A program made the position numbers and the translations under genes. The notes beneath the pieces are model-generated. The model was not told the origin of the DNA. It saw nothing but the letters and a program-made list of their open reading frames with translations, and searched no databases. This document shows positions 45,378 to 59,500 of a stretch of 64,000 nt of DNA, piece after piece (the first letter of the stretch is position 1; every line of letters begins with the position of its first letter). This DNA is from Hymenopus coronatus (lineage: Eukaryota; Arthropoda; Insecta; Mantodea; Hymenopodidae): NCBI GenBank assembly GCA_030762935.1, contig CM060899.1:13375001-13439000 (forward strand), in the 5' to 3' direction.

Positions 45378-48300
45378 GATGGTGATAGATGGGGTTTAGG
45401 ACGCCCAAATTCAAGGTAATTAGCGCCCTGCTACAATCTGGCAAAAGCGAAGAGCTAAAAACAAACTAAAACCAGTAGGAATAAAACAATAGCTAAAACG
45501 ATGTGTAAAATCCAGTGTAAAAACCAACTTAAATAACAACCAAAGAGAATAATAAAACTATGTCCGCCAAATATATAAAAACAATTACACACGCAGTGTC
45601 AAAGTTAATTTGCTAAAAAGTTAAAAACTCTATGTACCGCTCTGTCATCGTCCGCCAAAACCTCTACTAGACTTGTCTGCATTTGCAGGGATTTGCGAAT
45701 GCGTGCTAGAGGAACACACCCCAGCAACACGTGACGGATGGTCAACGACTCTCCACAGAGCGGACAGACAGGTGAAGGCTCCTTTACAAACATATAGCTA
45801 TGTGTACAATAACAGTGGCTAATGCACAATTGAGCCAACATAGCCTCTTTGAGATTTACGTGATGAGGTCGCCCAGTGTACGGGGAGCTAGCTCCTTTAC
45901 CTCACAAAGTTTGTTCCCACGGAGAGATGGATGACCACTCGGCATGCCAGGACAAAAAAACTGCTCCCAGGACGGCAAGCTTAAAATCGTCAAATGTTAC
46001 GCCAGTAATTGTTACAATGGGCTCGGTGACCGCGCTCTTCACTTCAAGCTGCAAGTTCATTGCCCGGCAAGCCAGCGTGTCCAGGACCCATGCACACTTC
46101 ACATTAACGCCAGAAGCGTAGAAAATATGGAAGGTATTCTGGATGCGCTGTACGAGAGGATGGTAGTTGTACAGCGCACAAATGCTCTGAAGGGCACTAA
46201 GGAAAACGCTTAGTAGAAGGTAGTCACTCCAATTTCGATAGCGAACATAGAGAAGTGCGCGGTATATGGTATACAGCTCTGCACAGTAAAAAGATGTGCT
46301 GCTAGCTAAACCGAAACTACAGGTTTCGGTCCCAGATACAAATGCACATTCAACGCCGTCGTTACTTATTGCCATCGGAGTAGAGACGAATATGGCCACT
46401 GTATTTTGATAAAAGTTCTAAAAAGATAAGAAAGGATACCAGTGACAGGCGTAGCAACCAAGAAGAGTGCACCCTTTTCCCTTGGGAAACATTAGGAATT
46501 CCGATGCCGTGTTTCTGAAACAGCTCACGGAAACAGAAACTTTCCGGTCTTGGACTAAGGGAGAGGTTCCGATAACGGTCGTCCAACTCGATGGAGAAAA
46601 AACTAGTAAACTTTGGATGCGCCGGCAAGAACTTCATACCACAGCAATAATTGGCTAATAGGACATCCCGCGGACATCGGAGAACGGGTTCTGCCGATTC
46701 AGTGTTAGAGGCTTATGACTGGGATAGTAGGAAATGCACCTACACCCACATGGTGCCCTGATTATGGGCTGTATCTAATCGTTTCAGCGCAGATGGTCGG
46801 GCTGAGGAATGCACAATGCGTCCATAGTCAAACGGATAAGCGCGCGATAGAGACAGAGCACTGACCGATCGGCTCCCAAATATTTGCCACTTAGTATCCG
46901 TAAACTATTCAGAGAACGGTCACACCCCGCTTTGAGCTGTGCTATATGTGGTGGCCTGCAGAGTTTCCGAACGAATACCACGAATCTCGCCTCATCAGCG
47001 AAGGGAAGTGAATCGTGCCCAAGCCGAAGAGTCACAGACGACGCCAAAAGTTAAGGCGTTGAGAAACGAAAGCCGTTTTTAGATCTCCGACCATAAAGAT
47101 TGTACAAAAACCGCTGGAGACGGCATTCCAAAAAAGACGTACGCCCAGAAGTACACAAGATGGCAAAGTCAGCTACGAAAAAGCAGGACGAGGTACCTGG
47201 CGGAACACAGCGAGATATAGAATTAATTGCTATAACAAAAAGTGTCACGCTCAGAACCGATCATTGTGGCACACCGCTCTCTTGAATAAAAAGTTTAGAG
47301 AATATCGAGCCGACCCTTACTCGAAAAGCGCGGTCCCTCATAAACTCCTGAATAAACAACGTAGGCTGCCCCGTATATCCCAGTTGAGAAAGGAAGGTAA
47401 CATCCATGCTCGCCAACATATCATAAGCCTTCTCGAGGTCAAAAATATACCGGCTGTTTGACAGTTCATAAGAAAGTCGTTCATGATCAGCGTCGTCAGC
47501 GATACAAGATGCTCTGTTGCTGACCGACGTCGGCGAAAAGCATACTGGATGTTTGTCAGTAAATTGTGGGAATCCAGCCGCCAAATCAAACGTCCATTTA
47601 TCATGCGTTCCATAAACTTGCAAACGCAATAGGTGAGAGAAATAGGACGGTACCTGGACAGAAGATCACGGTCGTTTCCAGGTTTAAGTATAATTATAAT
47701 GGTTGCCTCCCGCCACTTTTCCGGGAAAAGTGGCATCAACCCAGACAGGATTGATGATCTCGAGCAGGAAAGCCTTACCCGCAGCAGAGAGATATGGCTG
47801 CATTTGGACACTGATATCATCTGGACTTGGTGTAGAGTGTCGCGGAGATGAAAGCTCATGACCTAATCCTCAAGGTTTCCGGAACTAAAGTAAAATCCTT
47901 TTAATTCTACCTGGGCCTTAACAGCAAGAAACACAGTGGATTAATGGTCTGAGCTAGACACCTGAGCGAAAGCATTGCCTAAAGCGATCGGCACGGCAAA
48001 TGTATCAATAGCTCCAGCAGATGTTTTGACTCCGGCCACTGGTAGATGGTTCGATTTACCGGCCACATGCCTAAGCGTATTCCATACGACAGAGGAAGGT
48101 GTATGTCTATTAAAGGAGCTTAGAAACTCGCTCTATGATTGCTCTTTACTAATCTTAATTACTTGTCTGGATTTAGCGCACATCTGCTTATAATGCATAA
48201 AGTTAACCAGCGTAGGGCGAAGCTGGAAATTTCAAAGAACACGTTTGCGGGCACGAATGGTATCCCGACTTTCATCTGTCCACCAGGGAACAGGAAATTG

Positions 48301-50618
48301 ACGTGGTACACCAGTGGACCGCGGGATAGACTGCTCAACAGCAGTTAAAATGGTTGCTTCGAAATGTTCAACTAGGGAATCCACAGAGTCGTGCTCGTTG
48401 CAGCTAAAAACAGCCAAGTGGGAGAAAAAGGTTCCATTTGCTTTATCTAGGCGCCATCGAGGCAAATGTGGAGAACGTACAACAGCTGATAAGAGACTAA
48501 TAAAAATGGGAAAGAGGTCACTAGAAGGTAAATCGGAGCTGATATTCCAGTGCAAGGAAACTGCCAACTGTGGAGGAGAACAGCTGGGAGAAACTGTGAA
48601 AGGGGTCAGATAGAAATGTAGGCTCTCCGTGTTCAAGAGAGATAGGTGATAACTGCCCAAGACATTTGGCATTAAGATGACTTCTCACACAAGCCCGAGG
48701 CGATCCCCACAATGGGTGGTGGGCATTTACGTCACCGACTAGTTGGAATGATGCAGTTAGCTGAGAAACTAAGTCTTCTAAATCAATGCGCGAGAGGTTA
48801 AAGGAGGCGGAAGATATATACTACAAATGCTGAATTTGGTAGAGGGCAACGTGATTCGTACAGCGACCGACTGGATATCAGACTATAAAGACACTGGTTC
48901 AGCATATAGGTCATCTCTGACGAGCACCATAGCTCCTCCGTGTGCAGGCATTCCCTCTGCCAGAGATAAATCACACCGTACAGTGGAGTAGTGCCTGAAG
49001 ATAATGTTGTTATGTGGCCGGAGCTTAGTCTCTTGTAAGCAAATAACCAGAGGCTGAAGACGGTGCAGCATTCGACCACGTAAATTCCACTGTATGGCAG
49101 TCATAGTGGATTGTATAAGATAATATTTAAAAGCGAAAGACGTTTCTGCATTTTCGGAAGTGCTGATCTGTTCAAGTTGTTCTTTTTAGGTGTTGGACTG
49201 ACATTCTTTTCAGGAGCAGGATTCTGGCGCTTCCGCACTGTCCGTCTGGCGGTGGGGGCAGAATACTCCTGGTCCATTTCCTCCGCGGGGGAGGAGGATC
49301 TCTGTCCAACTGCTAATTGACACAGATGGTCGCCGCCGACCAGTACTCCCCCCTTAAGATTCTTTCAAATAGGATCGACGTGGAGATTTCCGTGGACTAT
49401 TTTTCCCTTAGTTGTTTTGGGATAGGATTTAAAGGACAATTTCTCCCGTACCCTTATTTCCTGGATCGCTCTCTCCTCCGTAAAACGGGGCCAATTTCAG
49501 GGACTAGATGTGTGTTCTCCACTGCAATTCACACTAAATAGAGTTGCACAGCTAGTCCATCGTGCGCTGCCTTTCCACATAGACTACACAAAGGATGACC
49601 AGTACAAAACTAACTGGTCTGCCCAAACCTCTAACACTTTTTAACATATGAGTGGGTTGGGAATGTAGGGCCTAACTTCGATGGTTTCATACCCTGCCTT
49701 AATCCTTTGAGGGATATCCACCCGATCAAAGGTAAAACACAGGGTACGGGTAGGAACAAATTCACCATTAACCTTCCGCTGAACCTTATAAACAGATGTT
49801 ACGCCCTGGCTTGTCAGACCCTCTTGAAGCCCCTCATTGGACAAACCGTCCAATCGGCGGATGGTGATAAGGCCGCGCAAGGAGCACAAGGTCCTGTGCT
49901 GCTCGACCTTAATCGGGTAACTGCCTAACATTTTAGCTTTAAGTAGCTTTTCTGCCTGGAACGCGGTACAAGTTTCTACCAGGAGGGAGCCGTTGAGTGT
50001 TTAAACACAAGCGAGTACGGGACCAGCAATTTTGTCGAGACCCTTTTATGCAGCAAAAGGGCTAACGGAAACAAGCGTCCGTTCTTCCTCTGTCGTTGTT
50101 ATTACTAAGTAGCGAGGTCCACTGCGCTCGACTACTTCTTTTCCACTATTTTCATTGTAGGTTTTTGATTTTCCATAATAATTGGTATTATATTTCATCC
50201 AACAGCACTACCCAACCACCACGGAGCCAAACAAGGTGTCACCCCACTGGGGTATTAGGGCTACACAGGTGATATAGCAGGCTCACAGTCCCATTCATAC
50301 CGATTTCGGTATAACACCCAGTCCTAGCCGATTGACCAGGGGTGAGTTAGTCCCTAGCCTCCCGTTTAGGCGAAGCAGAACCAAAGCGGTGTATTAGGTT
50401 GCACACCCTCCCCAGTTACTGGAAAACAGAGGCCCAGACTCAGGTACGCAACCGTCCACCAACCAGGATATTCCTTTCCACCGAACGAGTCTCCACGCAA
50501 GGCCCACACGTGGGCGGGTATTTTGATAGACTGACTGCCCCACACGAGCGAGTCAGGGGTGGCCCGAGAACCCTCGGGTGCGCCAAGCCCGTACCTACTG
50601 TAGTAGGGCTCAGGGGTG
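45378..50618 (-). mobile_element. LINE family A copy A4, near full length, decayed
   Basis: Minus strand. 3' UTR 45378-45600. RNase H/C-terminus 45605-46400 has CPLCGESLTIRHVLLGC. Thumb 46362-47047. RT about 47050-47860 has FVADFAIL, where the usual FVDDF is altered, and IFDLEKAYDM. Linker 48139-48350 has VPRQFPVPWWTDESRD. Endonuclease runs 48400-49104 and starts MTAIQWNLRGRML. ORF1 is about 49150-50150 (LVRxIPNPLIC-type block at about 49641-49931), and the 5' UTR runs to 50618. Frames shift frequently and the catalytic YVDD equivalent is lost, so it is inactive. Its 5' end meets A5 directly. Confidence 0.88.
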
Positions 50619-51967
50619 ACGCGGTCTAAAGCTGCGTATGTTCCACTGTAGGATAGGCATTGTCTATATTATGCGTTAAGGTTTATATCGAAAGTGTTTC
50701 TGCAGATTGGGCTCTGATGGTCGGTTCAATTTGTTCTTTTTAGGTGTTAGGCTTGTACTATTCTCAGGAGCATGAACCTTCCGTTTCCTCACTCTCCGTC
50801 TGCCAGTGGGGGCAGAATCCTCCTTCTCCATCTCCTCCACTGGGGAAGACCCCTTACCAATAGAAAAATTGGTGGTACTGATCGACTTAGATGGTCGGTG
50901 CCGATCTGTAGTTCCCTCAGAAGAGTCCTCCGAAGAGGATCTACGCGGAGGTTGGTGTTAGTTGTTCCTTTCCGTAGATGGTTTGGGAGGAGACTTTACA
51001 GTGCCTTTTAGGAAGTCTGGTCTTAAATGATTTTGCTGGCGCTGAGCTTACGTGGATGAGCCGGTCTTAGTGCCCGAGGTCGAAGGTTTTGGTGGAAGTT
51101 TTTCTGGACTACTCTTTATAGGGGCGATTTTGGCAGATGCCGAAGCAGATATACTTTTAGAGGACGTTAATATCGCCGGCCTGAGTGGCGAATTCCCGTC
51201 TCGGTACAGGCTTAGCCACTATTAAGCTGTAGGTACCAGAGCGCGGGACAGATAGTTGGCGGTTACGCAGGAGCCTCCGGGCGTCCGAGAAGGACACGTT
51301 CTCTTTCACCCGAATCTCCTGGATCGCTCTCTCCTCTGCGAAATGGGGATGGTCGCGGGAACTAGATGGATGATCGCCGCACGATTGGGTGGAAGTACAA
51401 GTCCCATCGTGCGTGGCGTCTCAACAGGTGGCACATTTAAATTGACCAGAACAGAATTAACTTGTGTGCCCATAGCGCTGAGATTTATAATATTTGAGGG
51501 GGTTCGAAATGTACCGTCTAACCTCGATGGCTTCGTACCTTGCCTTAATCCTTAGCGGGAGATCTACCCGATCAAAAGTAAGAAACAACATTTACTTTCC
51601 GTTGGACCCTGTCTCCCTGGTCCGCAAGATTCTCTTGAATCTCCTCTTTGGACAATTCATCCAAAACGCGGATGGTGATAACACCGCGCGAGGAATTCAA
51701 GGTCTTATGTAGTTCCACGTCAACTGAGTGAGTACCTAACACATGGGATCGCAAAAATCTGGCTGCCTGGGATGCGGAAACTGCTTCTACCAGAGAGTAC
51801 CTTTGCGCGCTCGAATGCAGGAATGAACCGGACCAGCAATTTTACTTAAACCCTTATGGGTGGCGAAAGGGCTAACCGAAGTAAAAGTCCTTCCTTCCTC
51901 TGTTCTATATATAACTAAATAGCGAGGCCCACTGGATTCAACTACTTCTTTTTCCAACATAAAATTA

Positions 51968-51998
<31 letters not shown>

Positions 51999-52379
51999 GC
52001 CATAGATGATGGTACAAATTCATCCACCAGTGCTCCTTACCCACCACGGAGCCCAATGGTTATAGGGGTTATAGCAGGCTCGCCGTCCCAATCATTCGGT
52101 ATACCTAGTCCTGGCCAATTGACTAGCGGCGGGTCAATCCCTAGCCTTCCATTTAGGCTGCGCTGCCTCCTCAGTTACTCAAAATCAGAAGCCCAGGCTC
52201 ATGTACGCAACCCTCAACCGACCATGATATTCCTTTCCATGCACGGCCTACTCGCGGGTGGGCATTTTGACCTACTGACTCCCTCACCACTCAGAGGTTG
52301 CCTACAGAGTCATGGATGGCTCGGGAACCCCCGGGTGCCCCAAACCCGTACTTACCGTATTAGGCCCTTGAGGGGGGGG
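50619..52379 (-). mobile_element. LINE family A copy A5: 5' UTR, ORF1 and first ORF2 codons
   Basis: Minus-strand copy truncated just inside ORF2 (the ORF2 start reads MPILQWNIR at about 50665). ORF1 covers about 50700-51990 with VPRSGTYSL-type, RVLDELSKEEIQENLADQG and TEEGRTFTSVSPFATHKGL blocks. The 5' UTR ends in a G-run at about 52379, and a poly-T run (51972-51998) has grown within the ORF1 start region. Head-to-tail with A4, head-to-head with A6. Confidence 0.85.
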
Positions 52380-52464
52380 GGTCCCAGGTCCAGGATGGCC
52401 AGGAGTGTGTTATTATCCTACTGCAGCAAGTCGCTTCCAAAGCAAATGAAAACTGTTGCATTTT
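52380..52464. other. 85-bp spacer between divergent LINE 5' ends
   Basis: Unique-looking sequence (gtcccaggtccaggatggcc ... gttgcatttt) separating A5 (minus) and A6 (plus). No element assigned. Confidence 0.6.
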
Positions 52465-55400
52465 CCCCAGGGGCCTACTATGGTATGCACGGGTTTGGCG
52501 TACCCGAGATCTCGAGATAATCTTGACTCCCTCTATGGGCAACCTCTGAGTAGTGGGGGAATCAATCCGTCGAAATGTCCACCCACGTGCAGGCCTTGGA
52601 GATCCGCGTCGGTGAAGAGGGATATCCTGGTTAGTTGAAGGTTGCATATCTGAGCCTGAGTTTCTATTTTTCAACTACTGGGGAGGGTGCGCAAACGAAC
52701 GTATCACTTTGGTTTCTGCTTCGCCTAACGGGAGCCTTGGGACTTACCCACACCTAGTCAATCAGCCAGGACTAGGTATTATAGAGAACTCCAGAGTGAG
52801 GTGTACGGCGCGCCTGCTATATTCCCTGTGTTGCCCAGTCACCCGGGACCCCAGTGGGGTGACACCTTGTTGGGTTCCGAGGTGGGAGCATTGGGAGTGA
52901 ATTTTTTCTATGTCTTTTTGGATCCAAACAAAACACCCTCTAACTATATTCATGATTTCGGAAAAGAAGTAGTCGAATTTTGTGGAGGGGAGAAACTTTT
53001 CAATGGTAAACCCTTTTGTGTTTCAAAAGGATCACGATGCTCTAGCTGGTCCCGCTAACTCGTGCATTAGTGCCCGTAACGGCACACTACTTTTGGAGGC
53101 AACATCCGCAACCCAGGCTGCCAAACTACTGAAGGCCAAAATGTTAGGAAGTCAATCCGTAGAGATCTAAGCACAAAATACTTCAAACTCCTCACGCGGT
53201 GTGATATCCATCCGCGCTCTCAAGGGTAAAAGTACTGAGGAGATCCATGGGAATATGTCGGACCAAGGTGTCTCACCTCTCTATCGGATTCAGTGTAAAC
53301 TAAATTCAGAATTCATGCCTACCTGTACCCTCTTCCTAATTTTTGAAGAGATAATCTCCCTCAAAAGATTAACGCAGGGTATGTGGTCATCAATGTTAGG
53401 CCTTATATAACAACCCCGCTCCGGTGCGGTCGCGCAGTGGTCGAGTGGTCTGACCACTCATCTCTCGTCAAGACGTCTCCGAATCGATCCCAAGCGACCG
53501 CATGCTAGATGTGTGGTGGACAACGTGGCGCAAGGATGGGTTTTCTCTAGTTTTCCACGCCATCACATTCCATTGGTCCTCCATCTTCTTTCATGTATCA
53601 TCCGTGGCATCGCTGGGGTGCCATAGCAGTAAAAGCGGGCGTTAAACACTATCGAGAAAAAAAAACGCTCAGGTGCTATATGTGTCAGGGTTTTGGCTAC
53701 AGACATGATTTTTGAAACGGTGAATCTACCTGCACCAATTGTGGTGTCCTATGCCATGATGGTGTGTGAACTTCACCCCCATCGTGCATGAATTGTGAAG
53801 ACGAACATACATCAAGTTCCCGAGAATGCTCCGGTTTTGCAGAGCAGAAGGCGGTCCAGGAGAAACAGGTGAAAAAGAACGTGTCCTTCTCGGAAGCTCC
53901 TGCGACTCCGCCAGCCCTCTGTCCCGAACTCCGGTACCTTAGCTCTGTAGTAGCTAAATAGGTACCGTGCAGGAAAATCGCTACGAAACCGGCGACATAA
54001 ACGGAGCAACTATTGCGGAAAATTTCCCTATAGCCAGAGCAGTGCCAAAGCCTTTGTCTTTCTCTGCAAAGTTGGCATAAATACCTGCCCAGAGTAATAG
54101 AGCTGCCTTATCTACCTTCAACTCGGGATCTAAGAATGAAAAGCTTGTGCCGTGTTCAGCACCTGCGAAACGATTCAAGACCAGCTATGTTAAACAAGAT
54201 TTTCTGAAAGATAGTGTCAAGCCAGCTGCCAAAACATCTAAGGGAAAACAAATTCCACGCCATTCTCAACGGAGATCCTCTTCTGAGGAATCTTCTGGGA
54301 GAAGTACAGTTGGCGACGACCATCGGTTCGAAGTTCTGCAACTGAAATTTTCTATTGGAAAGGGGTCTTTGCCCGGGAAGGAGATGGATCAGGAGGATTT
54401 TGCCGTCACTGCATACGCAGTGTGTAAGCGACATGATCGTGCTGAAGAACAAAATTTTAGTCCGATACCAAAAAAGAATCAGTTAAAACCATCAGCACCA
54501 CCTAATAGGTAAAAGCATATTTCGATTTAGAGCTTATTCCTTCATACAGACTATGGCTATCCTACAATGGAACACACATAGAGTTGGATCATATCGACCA
54601 GAGCTTAAATTGTTACCGCACCAGTATCAGCATCTGGTCGTATGCCTACAAGAGACAACTCTGCTTCTCCGGGACATCGCTATTACAAGGCTGTACTCTT
54701 CCGCACGCTGTGGTTTATCACCCAGCTCAGGGGAGCACTATAAGGCTTATCCCAGATGATATATACGCTGAATCCGTCCTTGCATCCAGTCCGTCACTGT
54801 CAAAATCTCCCTCCGCCATTTTCACAATATGTAGCACCTATTAGACTCCATCTGCTAAACCCTCGCGCACCGAATTAGAAGACCAAGTTGCGCAGTTGCC
54901 TCCATTATTTCCGGCATCTTTCTTTCTAATGCCTTTCATACCTTGATATAGTTTGTTCAGCACAGTTAGCAGTTTCCTTAAGTTGAAATATCATCTCTGA
55001 TTTGCATTCTAGTTACCATTTCCCATGTCTTATTAGTCTCTTGACACATCCTTTATGTTACACCCGTTTACCACTTCGATCAAGCACATTGGAAACTGTA
55101 CTCCCGTTGGCTGTTTTAACTATGAGCACGACTCGTTGAACTAGTTAGTCGAACACTTCGCAGAAATAGATCTTTCCTCTGTGGATCAATCCATTCGGCG
55201 ATCTGCAGGCCCATCCCGTCGATTTTCGGTACTATGATGGACCGTCGAATACCGAAATGCCATTCATATTCTCAGGATTTTCCAACGTTGCCTTACACTG
55301 GATAATCTTATACATTGTAATAGAATGCTTGCCAAATCTTGCCAAATTATTAAGGATAGTAAAAGGACGTCCTGGAACAAGATTGCATCTTTCTTTAATA

Positions 55401-56066
55401 CGAGACAATTATTACAGTTAAGGATCAGGCCGAATCTCAGAGGTACTCCTTTCGTTCCGGAGACCTTAAGTTCAACAACCGCCTTTTCACCATTGCGGAG
55501 TTAGACCATGCACTTACATCTTCACGGAACTCTGCGGCTGGTTCGGATGGCATGTATGTCCAAATGATGCAACGTCTTTCTCCTAATGGCAAGGCTTTCT
55601 TACTGGAGGTCTATAATCGGGTCTGTGTTGATGCCTTTTTTCCAGATAAGATGCCACCGTTATACCTATTTTGAAATCTAGAGAGGACCGTCATGTTCCT
55701 TCCAGCTATAGTCCTATTTCCCTCACCAGTTGCATTTGTAAAGTGATGGAACATGTTATCAGTTGATGGTTGGTGTGGTGGCTAGAATCCCACATCTATT
55801 GACTAATGCCCAGTGCAGTTTTCGAAGATGTCGGTCAGTAGCTGACCATATTGTATCGCTATCGGCGTAGATTATGAATGACTTTCTTAAGAACTGTCAA
55901 ACATTTGGGATATTTTTTAATCTCGAGAAAGCTTTTGATACGTGTTGGCGACCAGAGATATTATGTTCCGTCCTTAAGTGGAGAATACATGGACGCCTAC
56001 CGTTGTTCAGAAGTTTATGCGGCACCGCGTCTTCCTTGTGAGGGTTGGCTCGGACTGCCATGCCTA
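52465..56066 (+). mobile_element. LINE family A copy A6, plus strand, 3'-truncated
   Basis: The only forward-oriented family A copy. 5' UTR starts ccccaggggcctacta (52465). ORF1 is about 52930-54512: HDALAGPANSCISARNGTLL, then after a SINE (53422-53665) RCYMCQGFGY, then KRFKTSYVKQDFLKD to the basic end. ORF2 starts at 54553 (MAILQWNTHRVGSYRPE) and continues with endonuclease fragments. RT (NLEKAFDTC at about 55920-55945) is cut off at about 56066. Numerous frame breaks. Confidence 0.87.
53422..53665 (+). mobile_element. tRNA-derived SINE (type 1) in A6 ORF1
   Basis: Head cggtcgcgcagtggtcgagtgg with B-box region cgaatcgatcccaag, tail aaagcgggcgttaaacactatcg plus A9. Short duplication cgctc at 53417-53421 and 53666-53670. 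Insertion splits the PNPLRC zinc-knuckle region of ORF1. Confidence 0.87.
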
Positions 56067-56511
56067 TCATAACATATTAATTATAAATTGAATAGGATTG
56101 CGCATCTGAAGAATGACCGGGACTAATTTTTAGTGGCACATCAATACATGTATTTCTTATTGCTTCAATAAAAACTTGAAACAAGATATAAAATATAGTC
56201 CACTTGTAGTTAGAACGCTTTTACAGCAACAATAGTTCATATACCTCTCTCAATTAAAAGGCTGAGAACACAAAATAATACAGATGATGCTGTAATAAGA
56301 ATAAGCACTTTATATGCAAATTCAGCTACTCTTAAGTCTTGATTTTCCCATTAGTCGCTGTGTAGTATTAGTGTTAGTAGGAGCTGACATGTTTGTAGAG
56401 CAAATTCTAAATAATAACCAACCCACAGCGGAATCTATAGGCAGCCAGAAAATATGCGCATCCGATCCCCTTGCATTATCATAATCCTGAATTGTTAAAA
56501 GTGCTAAATGT
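56067..56511. other. Non-coding, nothing recognised
   Basis: AT-rich ~445 bp between the truncated end of A6 and the 3' end of A7. It looks like host background DNA and is not assignable to the LINEs. Confidence 0.45.
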
Positions 56512-59500
56512 TAATGATAATGCTGTTTAAGGACGCTCACCAGTCTAGGATAGTAGCGCTCTTATGATAAAAACTTGGCAATAATCAGTAAAAAGAAAAC
56601 ACGGGTAAAAGTAGAGCTAAAAGAGTATAAAATCGAAGTAAAAGAACTGTCCAGCCCTGTAACCAGAGCTTGAGAGAACACTACGTCTAAAACTGATACA
56701 TTAATTAAAGACGAGATATTTAAAAGTTAAAAGAATCCGCTTCGTTATAAATCCGACACACACTATAACCTCAATGTAAAAGGAACTTTTGCTAAAATTT
56801 AGAAACTCTCTCCACTGCTCTTGGATCATCTGCCAGGACCTTGGCAAGAGAGGCCGGCATGTCCATAGATGATCGAATGTGTGCCAGGTGACCACTCTCC
56901 AGCAACACATGACGAACTGACTGTGCCTCCCCACAGTGCGGACAAACAGGAGCATTTTCGCGCTTAAAAAGGCAACTGTGAGTAAAAATAGTGTCCAAGC
57001 CGTATCCGAGCTAATACCACCTCCTCTCGGCGGGAAAAACGAGAGGATGTTACCCAGTTGACAGGGAGGTCCTTCACCTCTCTCAGATTATTACCACGGA
57101 GAGCCGATCACTCCGCATGCCAATCCAAAAAATGCCTCTCCGTACAATCACCCTAAAATCCTCTGCTGTTGAACTGGTAATAGTAACACTGGGCTCTATG
57201 ACTGTCGATTTCGCTGCCAAATCCGCCACTCATTCCCTAGCGAGCCAACGTATCCAGGAATCCAGATTAACACCAGAAGCGTGCAAAATGTGGAGAGCGT
57301 CCTGAATGCACTGCACCAAAGGATGGTAATTGTACAGCTCAGGAATGCTCTGAAGGGCACTAAGGTAAGCTCTAGGAATAAGGCAGTCACCTAATTTTCG
57401 ACGGCGAACGAACAGAATAAATAGCACATAGCTCGGCAGAATAAATAGATGGGCTACTAGGCAAACCGTAAGTAGAAGTTTCGGCGCTTGTGACAAAGGC
57501 ACATCCAACATTGTCAGGGCACTTACTGCGATCAGTATACATATAAATCGGACCACTGTATATTGATGAAAATTCTAAAAAAACAAAAAAAGAAAACTCT
57601 ACGAATACTATAAACAGGCATAGCAGATTTCGGAAGACGGTTATCCCGAGCTCGACATAGGAGGTAGCACGTAACCAAGGAGGGTACATACTCTCCCCCT
57701 TGGAGAACAGTATAGGCATGTAAATATGGTGCTGCCGAAGAAGCTAGCGAAAACGAAAACCTGCTGGCCTTGGACTCAAGAGTGGTGGCAATATCGCTGG
57801 TCCAGCTCGGGCGAGAAAAACGCGTGAAAATTTGGATGCCCAGGCATGCACTTAAGCCCACAGCCATAATTTACGAGAAGGATATTACGCCGACATCGCA
57901 AAGGAGGTTCTTCCGATTCAGGGTAGGGGCTAATTTCTGGGCTCGTTGGAAAAGCTCAAACCGCCACACGGATGCCCTGTCCAATCTTCTGAACATAGAT
58001 AGTCGGGCTGAAGAATAAACGATGCAGGCATAGTCCAAGTTCGATCGAATCAGTTCACAATAAAGACGAAGCAATACTGTCCGATCTGCGTCCCAAGATT
58101 TGCCTCTTAGTATCCGTAAAATATTTAGAGAACGGTCACATCGGTTTCCAGCTGTGCTATATGTGGTGACCATCAAAGTTTCCGATCGAAAATCAACCCC
58201 AGGAATCTCACCTCATCTCTGGAAGTATATCTGACTCGAGTCGAGGAGAGGGTGGGTGTCGCCACCTACGGCGCCAGAAGTTAACGCAGACTGTCTTCTC
58301 AGCGCAGAAACGAAGCCGTGTTTCGTGCTCCAATCATAGACACTGTCCAAACACCGCTGGAGACGGCACTCAATTAACGGTGTGCGCTGAGAAGTATACA
58401 ATATTACAAAGTCATCCATGAATAAACAAGACGAGACCCCTGGTGGGACACATTGCAATATGGAATTAATTGCTATAGCAAACAGCGTCACTCTGAGTAC
58501 CGAAGCCTGCGGTACTCCGTTCTCTTGAATAAAATGGTTAGAGAAAACCGAGCCAACCCTCATTCGGAAAACGCGGTCCGGCATAAACTCCTGAATGAAC
58601 AACGGTCGGCGTCCACGTATGTCCCAGCTGTGGAGAGAACGTAATAGCCCCGCTCACCAACAGGTATAATAGGCCTTCTCGATGTCCAAAAATGGCCCAA
58701 CTGTTGGGCTGCTCTTAAGAAAGCCGTACATGATGAGTTGACAGCGAGACGAGTTTATCAGTTGCTGAATGTCGTCGAAAACCACACTGGATATTAGTCA
58801 GAATATTGCGGGATTCCAACCACCACAACAACCGTCTATGGGTCATGTGTTCTCTCACCTTGCAGACGCAACTGGCGAGGGAAATAGGACGGTAAGTGGA
58901 AGGAAGATGGCGGTCCTTTCCAGGTTTAGGAATGGGTACGATGGTGGTCTCCCGCCACTTGTCTGGAAGAGTGCCGTCAACCCAGACACGATTATAGTCC
59001 TTAATTAGGAAAGCTTTACCATCTGGAGAGAGATGTTGCAACATTTGGACGTGGATATCATCTGGTCCTTGTGGAGAGTGTCGTAAAGATGAAAGTGCAT
59101 TGTCTAGCTCTGCCAAGGTGAAAAGGCGATTATAATCTTCAAGGTTTCCAGAACGAAAGGAGCATCCACCTGAGTGTTAACTGTAAGAAACTCCGGGGAA
59201 TAATTGTCTGAGCTAGATACTTGAGCGAAAGCGCTGCCTAAAGCGTTCGCCACGTCAAACGTATCAACAACAGCTCCGGCAGGTGTTTTGAGACCGGCAA
59301 TGGGCATATGGACCGATTTTCCAGTCACACGTCTTACCTTGTCCCATATGACAGAAGAAGGTGTATGCCGATTAAAGGAACCTACGAATGTATTTATTCC
59401 ATGACGGATTTTTGCTATCCTTAATAGCCCTTCTAGAATGTGCACGCATATGTTTATAGTATATCAGGTTACCCAGTTTAGGGAAAAGCTGGAAAACCCA

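Noticed and set aside
36640..50620. Telomere-specific LINE array of the TRAS/SART kind
   Set aside because: No telomeric TTAGG-type repeats at any junction, and the elements have RNase H; kept only as a head-to-tail observation.
50399..51011. Plus-strand open frames through the LINE A4/A5 5' UTR and ORF1 regions
   Set aside because: Opposite-strand shadows of LINE ORF1/5' UTR; no domain.
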